A DNA stretch of 64,000 nucleotides from Lepus europaeus. Lineage: Eukaryota; Chordata; Mammalia; Lagomorpha; Leporidae. A program made the position numbers and the translations under genes. This document shows, piece after piece, positions 32,733 through 43,809 of this stretch. The number at the start of each line of letters is the position of its first letter. Positions within the stretch are counted from its first letter, which is position 1. The stretch lies in assembly GCF_033115175.1 (NCBI RefSeq), contig NC_084834.1, positions 10,327,294-10,391,293 of the forward strand, written 5' to 3'. The notes beneath the pieces are model-generated. The model saw only the letters and a program-made list of their open reading frames with translations, was not told the DNA's origin and made no database searches.

Positions 32733-33080
32733 TTTTTTTTTTTTAATTTTTGACAGGCAGAGTGGACAGTGAGAGAGAGAGAGAGAGAGAGAAAGGTCTT
32801 CCTTTGCCATTGGTTCACCCTCCAATGGCCGCCACAGCCGGCGCACTGTGGCTGGCACACCGCGCTGATCCGAAGGCAGGAGCCAGGTGCTTCTCCTGGT
32901 CTCCCATGGGGTGCAGGGCCCAAGCATTTGGGCCATCCTCCACTGCACTCCCGGGCCACAGCAGAGAGCTGGCCTGGAAGAGGGGCAACAGGGACAGAAT
33001 CCAGTGCCCCAACGGGGACTAGAACCCGGTGTGCCGGCGCCGCAAGGGGGAGGATTAGCCTGTTGAGCCACGGCACCGGC
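32733..33080 (-). repeat. C-SINE, young type, antisense
   Basis: T-run, TTTTTGACAGGCAGAGTGGACAG, (GA)n, CCATTGGTTCACCCTCC, CCGCCACAGCCGGCGCACTG, inverted core, CGGTGTGCCGGCGCCGC, head GAGCCACGGCACCGGC. Perfect 16-bp TSD TCACACCTCATTTTCT (32717-32732 and 33081-33096). Long frames on both strands here are SINE translations. Confidence 0.96.
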
Positions 33081-33096
33081 TCACACCTCATTTTCT

Positions 33097-34600
33097 ACAA
33101 GGTCTCTAGGAAGCAATGGTCATCCACTGATCTATTCATTATGGGCTTTGTTGTTTTTTTAAATAAGTTGCCCCTTCCTTGTATTCCCTTATGTTTCAAC
33201 AGCTTTGATCACGACAGAAATACTTTCTTAGCTTAAATTGGATGCTAGAAGCCACAAGGTACTACAGGAGTAATGAGCATTACTGCTGTACAAATTAGAT
33301 AACATTTGCAGCCACCTTGTACAACATCATTAAATCAAATCAAAGGAGAGAAGTATCTCCAAAATGAGCCCCAACTGTGCATTGTCAGTTCTGTGATCCC
33401 CTTAACCTGTCAACTTTCATTACTTCACGGAAGATGAAAACTTATTTAGAATGGCAAGATGAGTATGGTGATACTGTGTTCGAAGGTGCACACATTGCCG
33501 AAATTGAAACTGACATTTTCCTCTGCACAGTGCTGAACAGAGAGCATCATTGTTCACCTCTGGTCCATCCAAAGTTCAAATGAACCATGACTTATGAGCT
33601 GTTTTATTTCCAAGACAATGTCACAAAAATATATAAGGCATGCTGTGTTGATAGAGCCAGGGGTTATCTTATGCTGTGTTCTATCTCACATTGTGGCTCA
33701 GAAGGTAGGCTGGGTGAAACTCTCTCTCCTAAACCATTAAAAATGTGTCATTAAACAAGCTTATCTTCATGTAACAATTTCTCAGAGTCTGAATGAATAA
33801 CCCAAAGACATGTAGAAAAACGATTCTAATCATTTTGTTAGTCTAGTCTGCATTTGGAGTTATATTGGATCCAGGAGTATGTCTTCACTGAATTGTGGAC
33901 CCTTTTTATTTTCCTAAAACCTCTTTCAAACTTCCAGGGATTCTCAAACACCCAAACATTTTATTTAAAATGTGGAGGTCCAGGCTAGCTCCTTTATACT
34001 GTTATACATTTTTATCATACTAGTTTCTAGTGATTGTCCATTTCCAATAATTTTACTTTTAAAAATCAGAATTAGTAGAGAAGTATTTTATTTTTTGATG
34101 CTGTGAAGTCTCCATGTCGAGTTTACTGAAGGATCAAAGTCCATTGTCGTGTTTTAGATGGTGCACCACTTGATAGCAGTGTGAGAGTCACTTGCTTTGT
34201 TCTTTGAGCTATAGCAACTACTATCTTTTTGGGGACTAGATATTTACTGATCTCTCTCCTGAATCACAATAACATTGTAGTCCATTATCTTATAAGTAAT
34301 GGTTAATAATACAAGATGAGTTTCTTCCTTATTTAGTATTTCACTATCTGGAAGGCTTTTGCATTTCACCTTAAATAAGAATTCTAATAAATGTATTTTT
34401 GATGGAATGATCATTTTGTCAGAAAATTTCCTTTTAGGTAATTTGTTGTTGATTTGAGGTAGTTGATTGGCCAAGGATATTTGAATGTATCATTTTACTG
34501 GCATGTTCACTCAGCAAGTATTTCTTGGTATTATCTATGGGAAAATCTCAACCCAGTGCCATGGGCAAAGAAAGAAAAAAATCATTTAATTGTACTCCTT
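33097..34600. other. Unique DNA
   Basis: 1.5 kb with no recognised repeat. A 68-codon plus frame (33377-33583) has no domain. No gene is called. Confidence 0.5.
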
Positions 34601-34911
34601 TTTTTAAAGATTTTATTAATTTATTTGAGAGGCAGAGTTACAGAGTGAAAGTTCTTCCATCTGCTGGCTTACTCCCCAAATGGCAGCAATGGCTGGAACT
34701 GGGTTGATACAAAGCCAGGAGCCAAAACTTCGTCCAGGTCTCCCACATGGGTGCAGAGGCCCAAGCACTTCAGCCTTCTTCTATTGCTTTCCCAGGCCTT
34801 AAACAGAGAGTTAGATTGGAAAAGGAGCAGCCAGGACTTGAACCGGTGCACATATGGGATGCCGGTGCCACAGGAGGAGGCTTAGCCCACTATGCCACAG
34901 TGCCAGCTCCA
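34601..34911 (-). repeat. C-SINE, antisense
   Basis: TTTTTAAAGATTTTATTAATTTATTTGAGAGG tail, AGTTCTTCCATCTGCTGG, GCCCAAGCACTTCAGCC, CATATGGGATGCCGGTGCC, head TATGCCACAGTGCCAGCTCC. Flanked by TTGTACTCC and TTGTACACC, a one-mismatch TSD. Confidence 0.93.
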
Positions 34912-35505
34912 GTTGTACACCTATTTTACACAGATGCCATTCATGTTATCCAGTGATGGGATGACTGGGGCATAATTCTATTTGTCATGCTGTACAAGAA
35001 CCAAGCAACAAATCCTTCAAACCTCATGCTTTTTCTTCCTCTGTTTTCAAAAATAAGCTTCTTGAAGTACAGCCGAGGCAAGTCTGAAGACCCCTGGCAC
35101 TTCAGGAGTGTTAATAATTTATTCTGTTTACCAATAGCAAGCTGAGAGTCTAGGGTTCCACAGGGATCCTTTTGGGATTGTGTGCTTGTTATTCTGAACC
35201 TGAAGTCATGCATGGTAAGATGGTTTCTTAAATTTTCTTCCAGCTTTCTGACTTTCTCACACAGCCCCTTCAGTCCAGGATCACCTCTGTGTAGGCCTCT
35301 CCTACGTGGTGCTCAGAGCACCAGAGCGCTGGCCAGGTAAGGGATCCTTCAGCGGCTTTCGCCTTTTGCTGACCATTCTAAGCTCCTTCGTGTGGCCTGG
35401 CAGCATCCAGGATTTCTTTCCCACTTTCACCTCCTCCTGCCCGGACTGTTTCTGTACAGCGCTTGAGCTGTGAGATTTACGTTCCCAACACCACACACAC
35501 TTCCA
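34912..35505. other. Unique DNA, GC-richer 3' half
   Basis: No repeat. The segment 35240-35490 is markedly more GC-rich than its flanks and contains a well-formed acceptor/donor pair around 35265-35336 (see findings). A 64-codon minus frame (35302-35496) overlaps. No family recognised. Confidence 0.45.
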
Positions 35506-35514
35506 AAGTCTTTT

Positions 35515-35850
35515 TTTTTTTTTAAAGATTTTATTTATTTATTTGACAGGCAGAGTTACACACAGTGAGAAGGAGAGACAGAGAGAAGGGTCTTCCTTCC
35601 ATTGGTTCACTCCCCAAACGGCCACAACAACCAGAGCTGCTCCCGATCCAAAGCCAAGAGCCAGGTGCCTCCTCATGGTCGCCCATGCGGGTGCAGGGCC
35701 CAAGCACCTGGGCCATCCTCCACTGCACTCCTGGGCCACAGCAGAGAGCTGGACTGGAAGAGGAGCAACCGGGACAGAACCGGCACCCATATGGGATGCC
35801 GGCACCGCAGACGGAGGATTAACAAAGTGAGCCACGGCGCCGGCCCCCCG
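35515..35850 (-). repeat. C-SINE, antisense, young
   Basis: AAAGATTTTATTTATTTATTTGACAGG, CACAGTGAGAAGGAGAGACAG, CCATTGGTTCACTCCCC, inverted core, CATATGGGATGCCGGCACCGC, GAGCCACGGCGCCGGCCCC. TSD AAGTCTTTT (35506-35514 and 35851-35859). It pairs a young-type head with an AAATAAAT-type tail. Confidence 0.95.
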
Positions 35851-36280
35851 AAGTCTTTTCTCTCTGCCTGCAGTGGCACTCTTCCACGTTGAACTGCTAA
35901 TCGTTTGTTTTTGCAGTATTAAAATTAAGCTCAGGTTTCTCTCTTCTAGGAAGTCTTTTCTCTCTTCTCCCATTGAGGGTGCCTTCAGCTCTGTGCTTCT
36001 TAGTAACTCATTTTATCTCTAATTTGGAATTCCCGGCAGTTCAATAGCGATTTTGTTTACGTGCTTTCTTTCCTATAACACTACGGGCTCATCCAAGGTG
36101 GGACTGCAATGTTCAGATCTTCATGTTTAATGACTGCCATCATAATATCCTGTCCCCAGAAGAGAGTTGCATTAATATTTGTGGAATGAATAAATCATGA
36201 GTAAATGCTTGATCCTGGCTGGTAGCACACCCATTTCTTTCTTTTTTTATGCTGTTTTAGCTTCAATATTTAATGTTCTT

Positions 36281-36590
36281 TTTTTTTTTTTTTTGAATGG
36301 CAGAGTTAGACAGTGAGAGAGAGAGAGACAGAGAAAGGTCTTCCTTTTTCCATTGGTTCACCCCCCCCAAATGGTCGCTACAGCTGGCCCACTGTGCTGA
36401 TCTGAAGCCAGGAGCCAGGTGCTTCCTCCTGGTCTCCCATGCGGGTGCAGGGCCCAAACACTTGGGCCATCCTCCACTGCCTTCCCCGGCCACAGCAGAG
36501 AGCTGGACTGGAAGAGGAGCAACCGGGACCAGAACCCAGGGTACCAGCGCCACAGGCAGAGGATTAGCCTAGTGAGCCGTGGCGCTGGCC
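36281..36590 (-). repeat. C-SINE, antisense
   Basis: T-run, GAATGGCAGAGTTAGACAG, CATTGGTTCACCCCC, GGCCCACTGTGCTGATC, inverted core, GAGCCGTGGCGCTGGCC. TSD core AATATTTAAT (36265-36274 and 36591-36600). Confidence 0.94.
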
Positions 36591-36739
36591 AATATTTAAT
36601 ATTTCTTAATATTTTGCCACGTTTATTTTGTATGTAAACATTATATACACTTACATACTATTCTTTGCCATGATAAGGATTGTAACGCGGGGAAAGTTGC
36701 TTATATTGTCATGTACATGGTATGAGTCAGTGAAGCAAT

Positions 36740-36960
36740 AATTCTAACTCTATGCCAACTGATAGGACATCCACAGAAATTTTTACACTTTATGTAATTT
36801 GTTTCACACAAAAAGGAGAAAAGGGATGTTTGTCATCCGGAGTCTGGCTTATTTCACTTAGCATAATGATCTCCAGTTCTGTCCATCGTGTTGCAAATGT
36901 CAGGATTTCATTCCTTGTTATGACTCAGTACCATTTCTTTACATGTTGTTACTCCCTATT
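36740..36960 (-). repeat. L1 3' region fragment, antisense
   Basis: GTCTGGCTTATTTCACTTAGC, ATAATGATCTCCAGTTCTG and TTGCAAATGTCAGGATTTC are the antisense of the L1 3' UTR text shared across mammalian L1s. Both ends are eroded. Confidence 0.75.
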
Positions 36961-37945
36961 TCTTCCTCCTTTGCAAACCCTCAGTGAAAATGTGTGTGCC
37001 CTCCTCACCTCCTGGCCACAGGCTACCTTAGTGACTGCTGTCCAGGGAGAAGACCCAAAATCTGCCACTGAATTTTAGGTTGTGGCTGCATGAAAGGGTA
37101 AGAAAGCCAATGAAATGGCCACACGATTTGCCTAGGAAAAAATAATTAACTGTGACACATTTCCCTGAGTTGTACTTATGTTTTGGAAAACAGTTTGCTC
37201 ATGACCTAACCATTGTTTCTTAAAAGGACACCAATAAATCTAACAGCATGATATGAAGTATTTTATAAGAGAAACCTTAGCCAATGCAAGCAAAAATTCA
37301 ACTACCATGAGTTACACATTTTCATGAACTTTGTTCAACCCCAAAATATAAATGCTCATCATTTCAAAACATCCAATATGTTGCTGTGTAGGGAGACTTA
37401 AGTCCATATTCCTAACCTCCATTAAACGTTGAGGAGCAGGAGATAAGGAGTTTTTATCCCCAAAACTCTTTTACTAAAATCATTTTTAAGGAGTTTAATT
37501 GACAAATATTTTCTACTTAGATCCAAGATGGACATCCTAGAATACTGGTTTCATACGGATTGTCTCCATGTTGGCATCATTACAAGCTTTCTTTACATCA
37601 CAATTCAGTTGCTTTCCCTCCTAACTGTTGTGTGGCAGGGCCATTATTGAGTGGATGCAGGGATGCGATACAGTTCAGTTCAAGTTAACCTTGCTTCCCA
37701 GCAGTGACATGAGTTAATTTAATTCCTGTCACCAGACTTCACAAGGGTATATTGCACATTATGTCTCCTTATTGCAGCCACAAGTCATTATCTCCAAATC
37801 ACCTCTTGTAAAACCTATATGTGACCCTTCTCACATGCACTCCATACAGATAGAGACAGGCAACATAAGGAACATCCATAGAGAAATACAGCACAAAAAT
37901 GCACCTTACAGGAAGTTCTTACAAACTTACAAAAAGTTCGCTTAG
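36961..37945. other. Unique DNA
   Basis: No recognised repeat. A small part beyond 36960 may still be L1. Confidence 0.45.
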
Positions 37946-37949
37946 GAGT

Positions 37950-38097
37950 TGGCATTATGGCACACCCCATATCGGAGCACCTGTTCAAGTACTGGCTGCT
38001 CTGCTTCCGATCCCGCTTCCACCTAATGTATCCTGAGAAGCAATTGCAGATACCTGAAGTATTTGGGCCCCTCTCACCCATATAGGGGACCAGGATG
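37950..38097 (+). repeat. C-SINE (outer), head half
   Basis: TAGGAGTTGGCATTATGGCAC head, GTTCAAGTACTGGCTGC, CTTCCGATCCCGC, GAAGTATTTGGGCCCC, CATATAGGGGACCAGGATGG, then interrupted by the inner copy. Confidence 0.88.
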
Positions 38098-38436
38098 GGG
38101 ACTGGGGCTGTGGTGTAGGGGGTTAAGCCTCCGCCTGTGATGCCAGCATCCCATTTGGGCACCAGTTTGAGTCCTAGCTGCTCTATCTGATCCCGATCCC
38201 TGCTAACGTGCCTGGTTAAGCAGTGGAGGATGGTCCAAGTGCTTGGGCCCTTGTACCCACATGGGAGACCTAGATGAAGCTCCAGGCTCCTGGCTTCAAC
38301 CTGGCCCAGCCCCTGCCACTGAGACCATTTGGGGAGTGAACCAGCATATGGAAGATCTCTCTCACACGCTTGCTCAGTTGCTCTCCTCTCTGTAACTCTG
38401 CCTTTCAAGTAAATAAAAATAAATCTTAAAAAAAAG
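38098..38436 (+). repeat. C-SINE (inner), full length
   Basis: GGACTGGGGCTGTGGTGTAGG head, GATGCCAGCATCCCATTTGGG, TGGTCCAAGTGCTTGGGCCC, GGGGAGTGAACCAGC, CTTTCAAGTAAATAAAAATAAATC. It sits at the GACC-GGATGG site of the outer SINE; GGGACCAGGATGG on the left is echoed as GAGACCTGGATGG on the right. Confidence 0.92.
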
Positions 38437-38585
38437 GAGACCTGGATGGAGCTCCCAGTTCCTGGCTTCAGTCCAGAGATTTAGCTATGGCAGCCATATG
38501 GGAAGTGAACTAGAAGATGAGGTGAAAGGCTTCTCTCTGTCTCTTCTTGTCTTGGTGTATCACTCTGCTTTTAAGATTAAAACTG
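38437..38585 (+). repeat. C-SINE (outer), tail half
   Basis: Resumes GGAGACCTGGATGGAGCTCC, GGCTTCAGTCCAGAG, GGGAAGTGAACTAG, CTCTGTCTCTTCTTG, ATCACTCTGCTTTTAAG. The A-rich tail is degraded. Confidence 0.86.
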
Positions 38586-39426
38586 AAAAAGTACTTTTTG
38601 AGTTCCAGTCCATTTTTCCCTTCCTTCTTTCTTTCCTCCTGGGCTCTCCATGCCTCCCTTCTTGCCTCCCTTCTTGAGGGTTAAGTGGGTGCTTAGTGTG
38701 TGCTAACCCTTGTTCTTCTGTTAGTGATTTACCAATGCAAAAATAGACAAGGCCCATGCTCTGTTGAACTTTAATTTTTTTCTAATTATTCATTATCTTC
38801 AGTCACAAAATTATTTATTGAATGCCTGTTATGTGTACAATATTCATGAGTGAGCCTCCACTAAATATCTTAATAAAATCTCTTACTGGTAGGGGTGTGC
38901 ACCTGTGAGCAGGAATACAAAGTCTTGTTGTTTGTTTAGAATGTTGATTGAAAATTACATAACTCGTTGTATGCAAATTCTCAAAATATTCCACTGATCA
39001 ATAATTTGAAAAGTCAAGCAAGCTCTTACAGGGTCTCCACTTGTCCTAACTTAAAAAATAGCAAGTTGGAGAACCTATGACAGATCTGAATCTTTATGCT
39101 GTCATGTTTCAAGCCTTGACACAAGGATCAGGGGACTGTGAACTCTGACAGCCTCCTCCATCCCCACACCATCCTGCTGGACAGAAAGAAACAGCTAAGG
39201 TTACCAAAGCCACAGATGAGGCTGAGTCCCCTAGGAAAAGTTGTCATCAGTCCTTCCCTCTGCCCTAATCAGAAAGGAAAAAAAAACTGAGGGGGCAGGA
39301 AGAGAAGAGAACCTTTCCAGCAATGGTCCTGGAAGTAATTCCCAGATGTATCATGAGAAATTCACTCCTTTATCTTTGGGAACCAAAATCTTCTCTCCCC
39401 ATGCAATCTGCATATGCAAGCACAGA
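38586..39426. other. Unique DNA
   Basis: AATTATTTATTGAATGCCTG near 38809 is a weak ancient-repeat trace. Nothing else recognised. Confidence 0.45.
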
Positions 39427-39508
39427 ATATTATATATATTATATTTATATATTATATTTCTACTTTTATATATTATATATATTATATTTTTATCTATATA
39501 TATATATT
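39427..39508. repeat. AT-rich low-complexity tract
   Basis: TATTATATATATTATATTT-type units for about 80 bp, directly left of the L1 3' end. May derive from the expanded A/T tail of that L1. Confidence 0.85.
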
Positions 39509-39868
39509 CCCCCCCAAAGACACCTTTTATTTAAGGAATACAGACTTCAGGCATTTCATAAGTACAACTTTAGGAATACAGTGATTCTTCCCACCATACC
39601 CACCCTCCCATCCCTCCTCTTCCTCCCTCTCCCCATTCCCAGTCCCATTCTCCACTAAGATCCATTTTTGATTAACTTTATAGACAGAAGACCAACTCTA
39701 TACTAAGGGTTCAACAAATTGTATGGCAAACAAACAAAAACAAAACAAAACTAAAAAAAAAAAAAACCAAAACTGTTCCTCAATAGTCACAAGGTTGTTC
39801 AAAGTCATTGCATGTTGAAGTTAATTGCACTTCCTTTTTATTTTTTTAGAAACTTAATTAACTTTGAG
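39509..39868 (-). repeat. L1 3' UTR, antisense, left part
   Basis: CACCTTTTATTTAAGGAATA, CCACCCTCCCATCCCTCCTC pyrimidine block (antisense GGGAGG), TTTATAGACAGAAGACCAAC. An older relative of the L1 at 20626-21640. Interrupted by a C-SINE, resuming at 40211. Confidence 0.8.
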
Positions 39869-40210
39869 ATTTTTTAATTTATTTTACTTGAAAGTCAGAG
39901 TTACACAGAGAGAGAAAGAGAGGCAGAGAGTGAGAGAGAGAGAGAGAGAGAGGTCTTCCATCTGCTGGTTCACTCCCCAGTCGGCCGCAACAGCTGGAGC
40001 TGTGCCTATCCGAAGCCAGGAGCCAGGAGCCTCCTCTGAGTTTCCCACGTGGGTGCAGGGACCTAAGGACTTGGGCCATCTTCCACTGCTTTCCCAGGCC
40101 ACAACAGAGAGCTGGATAGGAAGTGGAACAGCTGGGACTCAAACCGGCACTCACATGGGATACCAGCACTGCAGGCAGCGGCCTAACCGACTATGCCACA
40201 GTGCCGGCCC
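39869..40210 (-). repeat. C-SINE inside L1, antisense
   Basis: ATTTTTTAATTTATTTTACTTGAAAG tail, (GA)n, GGTCTTCCATCTGCTGGTTC, inverted core GGACTTGGGCCATC, CACATGGGATACCAGCAC, head TATGCCACAGTGCCGGCCC. Confidence 0.94.
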
Positions 40211-40480
40211 CAACTTAACTTTAAAGAAACACCTAAGACTGATATATCTTTTGCGAGTACTTAGGCATAGTTATAATACAACTCTTTAAGGACAGAAGTC
40301 CTATACAGGGAGTTAGTGCACAGTGACTCCCGTTGTTAATTTAACAATTAACACTCTTACATATGAGGTCAGTGATCACCCAACATGAGCTGCCTAGGCT
40401 ATGGAAGCCTTTTGAATCCACAAACTCCATCAGTATTTAGACAAGGCTGTAAGCAAAGTGTCAAGCACAGATTATATATG
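40211..40480 (-). repeat. L1 3' UTR, antisense, right part
   Basis: GTGCACAGTGACTCCCGTTG, CATATGAGGTCAGTGATCACC, GCCTAGGCTATGGAAGCC and TATTTAGACAAGGCTGTAAG match in order the rabbit L1 text at 20940-21090, confirming one L1 split by the SINE. Confidence 0.8.
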
Positions 40481-40973
40481 CATACAATCAAGACAACCCT
40501 ATAGACTCAATAAACAGGAGTGTATCTACAAATCTTTTTCTTTATTGCTTCTATCTTTTCTATCATGTTTTTATGTTTGGATCTTTGGAGTTACTCATGC
40601 CTGCCAACATACAATTATTCCAATAAGTATGTGAGTGGCACAAAAGTCTATTTGAAAAGACAAATGAGAGTCAGATGTTGCCACAAGCCTCTGCAGTGCC
40701 AGAGTAAACAACTATGGAAGCAGCAATGATGACATCAGCTGCAATGAGCACAGCAAAAGTATTGCACGAATCAGCAAAATCCCCAGTATGACCACAAATG
40801 ATGAGACTGGCTTGTCATTCATAGTTTATAAATGATTTTAGTTTCCCAGAAGTAAATAGCAAGGCTGCCTTTTTTCACTCAAATTCTATCTTACAAGTAA
40901 AATATGCAAAATTCATACCAAAAAGAGTCTGTTCTTTATTGTGTTGATAGTTCTAATTTTTAGAAACATATAG
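40481..40973. other. Unique DNA
   Basis: Nothing recognised. Confidence 0.45.
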
Positions 40974-40977
40974 AGGG

Positions 40978-41295
40978 GCCGGTGCTATGGCAAAGTAGGC
41001 CACGCCTCTGCCTGCATTGCCGGCATCCCAAATGGATGCCAGTTCACGTCCAAGCTGCTCTTCTTCTGATCCAGTTCTCTGCTAATGGCCTGGGAAAGCA
41101 GTAGAAGATGGCCCAAGTGCTTGGCCCCTGCACCCAAGTGGGAGACCCAGGAGAAGCTCCTGGCCCCTGGCTTCAGATAGGCCTAGCTCTGGCTGTTGCA
41201 GCCATTTGGGAGGTGAACCAGCAGATGGAAGACTTCTCTTTCTCACCCCTCTCTCTCTGTAACTCTGGATATGAAATAAATAAATATTTAAAAAA
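40978..41295 (+). repeat. C-SINE, full length
   Basis: GGGGCCGGTGCTATGGCAAAG head, GCCGGCATCCCAAATGGATGCC, GATGGCCCAAGTGCTTGG, GAGGTGAACCAGCAGATGG, GAAATAAATAAATATTT. Approximate TSD AGAAACATAT / AGAAATATAT. Confidence 0.93.
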
Positions 41296-41318
41296 AAGAA
41301 ATATATGTATATACCTGT

Positions 41319-41365
41319 AGTGTGTGTGTGTGTGTGTGTAAGGAGTAGGGGAGAGAGAGAGAGAC
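41319..41365. repeat. (TG)n plus (GA)n simple repeat
   Basis: GTGTGTGT run at 41319-41339 followed by a GAGAGAGA run, between two C-SINEs. Confidence 0.85.
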
Positions 41366-41388
41366 TTCTAATATAATCTTAAAATAAG

Positions 41389-41668
41389 CCTCCTCCTGTG
41401 TTGCCAGTGCCCTGGTTGCTCCTCTTCCAATCCAGCTCTTTGCTGTGGCCTGGGAAAGCAGTGGAAGATGGCCCAAGTGCTTGGCCCCTGCACCATGTGG
41501 GAGATCTGGAAAAAGCTCCTGGCTCCTGGCCTCAGATCAGCCAAGCTCTGGCTGTTACGGCCATTTGGGAGGTGAACCAGCAGATGGAAGACTTCTCTCT
41601 CTCTCTCTGTCTCTCCCACTCTCTATAATTCTGCTTTTCAAATAAATAAATAAATGTTTAAAAAAAGG
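41389..41668 (+). repeat. C-SINE, 5' and internal deletion
   Basis: Starts within the head (GCCTCCTCCTGTGTTGCC) and jumps from CCAGTGCCCTGG to TTGCTCCTCTTCC. The CATCCCATATGGGCRCC and B-box GTTCNAGTCC part is missing. The rest is intact to CTTTTCAAATAAATAAATAAATG. Confidence 0.9.
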
Positions 41669-42525
41669 TTTTACAAAACAAAAGGCCTCAAAAGAGGACA
41701 CCTTGCAACTCAGCTAGGGTAAAGGAATCAATTATGTCACTGCAATTAATCACTTCTATTGAATAATATTTAAACATCATACATTTCATTACAGGTGAAA
41801 AGTTTACAGTGGAAAAATTATGATATGAAAACATTTTCTAATGAATATTTAATTCAGTTTCAAGGTTAGAAAATGAAATCAAATGTCAATTTCTTTATTA
41901 ATCAAGTACAAATAAAATTTATTTTTAAGCAGAAGAAACCTAATGTTACTTAGAAATTTAATTTACAAATAACGTGAGTATACATCTGGAATTTTATTAC
42001 TGAGCATTGACTGAGGGAGAGTGTACAAATAGCAAAACTGACATGTAATAAATTTTTTAGATTATTTGTAGGTGTTTAAAATATACTTCTAATTTAATTA
42101 TTTAACCAAAAAAGTTAATATTTTTAATCTTTATACTTATGAACCATAAACAAAATAATCATTAAATCATTATAAATATAGAAAAATGCAATGGAAAAAT
42201 AAGATCTGATGACAAAATTCAGTGTATAGATAATTCTATATTATCTTTAATATAATGACATGCAAAAAGGTAAATCAGAAATAATTTAAAATTTTACCAA
42301 TCATTATCTTTGGATAGTAAAAAATACATAGTTTATTTAATTTTTAGTTTGAATTTTTAAGTGTTCTTACGTAAAATTCAATGTGTTCACAATAATTGAT
42401 CAAACACAAACCCCATAGATAACAAATGTCAGATCTAGGAGCTGATCTAGTTCTAAAATATACTATCTTAGCCTCTACTGTAGCTATTATTAAATTTATT
42501 GGATTAAAGAATTTAAAAATAGCAG
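41669..42525. other. Unique, very AT-rich DNA
   Basis: No gene or repeat family recognised. Base composition is the most AT-rich in the central window. Confidence 0.5.
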
Positions 42526-42850
42526 TGCTGGTATTGTGATGCAACAGGTTAAGCCACTGCTTGTGATGAAGGCATCCAACATTGCAGCACCAGTTACAAT
42601 CTTGGATGTTCTGCTTCTGATCCAGCTTCCTGCAGATATGCCTGGCAAGGCAGTAAATGATGATGGCTCAAGTCCCTGAGTCCCTGCAGCTCATGTGGGA
42701 GACAAACATGGATTTCAGGCTTTCCTGGCTTTAGCAGCCATTTGGGGAGTGAACCAGCAGATAGAAGACCTCTTTCTCTCTCTCTCCATCTCTTTCTGTA
42801 TGTGTGTTGTCTGAGAGACTCTTTCAAATAAATATATAAATATTTAAAAA
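42526..42850 (+). repeat. C-SINE, diverged
   Basis: AGTGCTGGTATTGTGATGC head, GATGAAGGCATCCAACATTGC, TGGCTCAAGTCCCTGAGTCC, TTTGGGGAGTGAACCAGC, CTTTCAAATAAATATATAAAT. Confidence 0.9.
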
Positions 42851-43270
42851 AGCAGCATAGATTAGAGAAAGTACTATCATATCTCAAAACATAATAATAT
42901 ATGCATATTATTCCTGTAGGAGAAATGTAGAAACAGAAAACATGCCAGAAAGAATGTTTGGAAATAAATTATCTTTCAAATAATTGAACCAAGACAAAAT
43001 CTGTCTAAAAATCAGGAGGTAGATTGGGAAGGATGATATCCATACCTATTACTAGAATTCAGATATTTGGTGTGTGTTGAGAAAGGAAGTTATTAATAGG
43101 AGCCATAGACTATTAATATATTTAAGGAGCACTGTTGTCTCAGACATTCTGTTAGGAAGATGGTGTGTGTGTGTGTGTGTGTGTAATGAGGTTGGGAGCT
43201 AGTGGTGGTCTGGTGAGGATTGTCTTGAGTTTTATTGAATAAGAGAGCTTTCATAAATAATTAAAATATA
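42851..43270. other. Unique DNA with (TG)n
   Basis: TG run of about 11 units at 43162-43184. Otherwise nothing recognised. Confidence 0.5.
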
Positions 43271-43619
43271 GGGAGCAGGCACGTAGCCCAGTGGTTAAGG
43301 TGCTTGCATCTCACATCTGAGTGCCTGTGTTCAAGTCCTGGTTCCAGCTCCCGACTCCAGCTTCCGGCTAATGCAGACCACGGGAGGCTGCAGTAAATGC
43401 TCAGTTGGATTTCTACCACCTACATGGAACACATGGACTGCATCTTGCCCCTGGCTTTGATCCCAGCCCTACCCAGCCCATTGCTCTCGTTTTGGGGGTG
43501 AACCAGTGTATGGATGATCAATTCTCTCGCTCACTTGCTCGCTCCTGCTCTTTCTTTCTCCCTCTCTCCTTCTCTGTATCTCTGCCTTTCAAATAAATAC
43601 ATAACTCTTTTAAAAAAGA
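43271..43619 (+). repeat. C-SINE, diverged
   Basis: GGGAGCAGGCACGTAGCCC head, GTGTTCAAGTCCTGGTTCC, TTTTGGGGGTGAACCAGTG, long CT tract, CTTTCAAATAAATACATAAC. Confidence 0.9.
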
Positions 43620-43809
43620 AAAAAAAGCAGCATGGATTCTTGATCTTAAACATGTTAGTTGATATTGGCAATGGATTTCTGATATTGGGCTGCATAGTTG
43701 GCTCTCTAGTCTTTATGACGGTTGTGTGAATATGCTTCGAAAACATGTCTGCCCACACAAGGTATCTGAAGTGTTGAGAACTGCAGAATCTCAGTTCGGT
43801 CATTACTCA

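Noticed and set aside
32717..33236. Frames up to 155 codons near 33 kb
   Set aside because: SINE translations extended a little into unique DNA; the SINE has a perfect TSD.
37815..38408. 197-codon minus-strand frame, the longest in the window
   Set aside because: It is the antisense of the nested C-SINE pair at 37950-38585 running into flanking DNA; no protein domain.
39241..39658. Two overlapping frames rich in Tyr, Ile and Leu
   Set aside because: Translations of an AT-rich tract and the L1 UTR.
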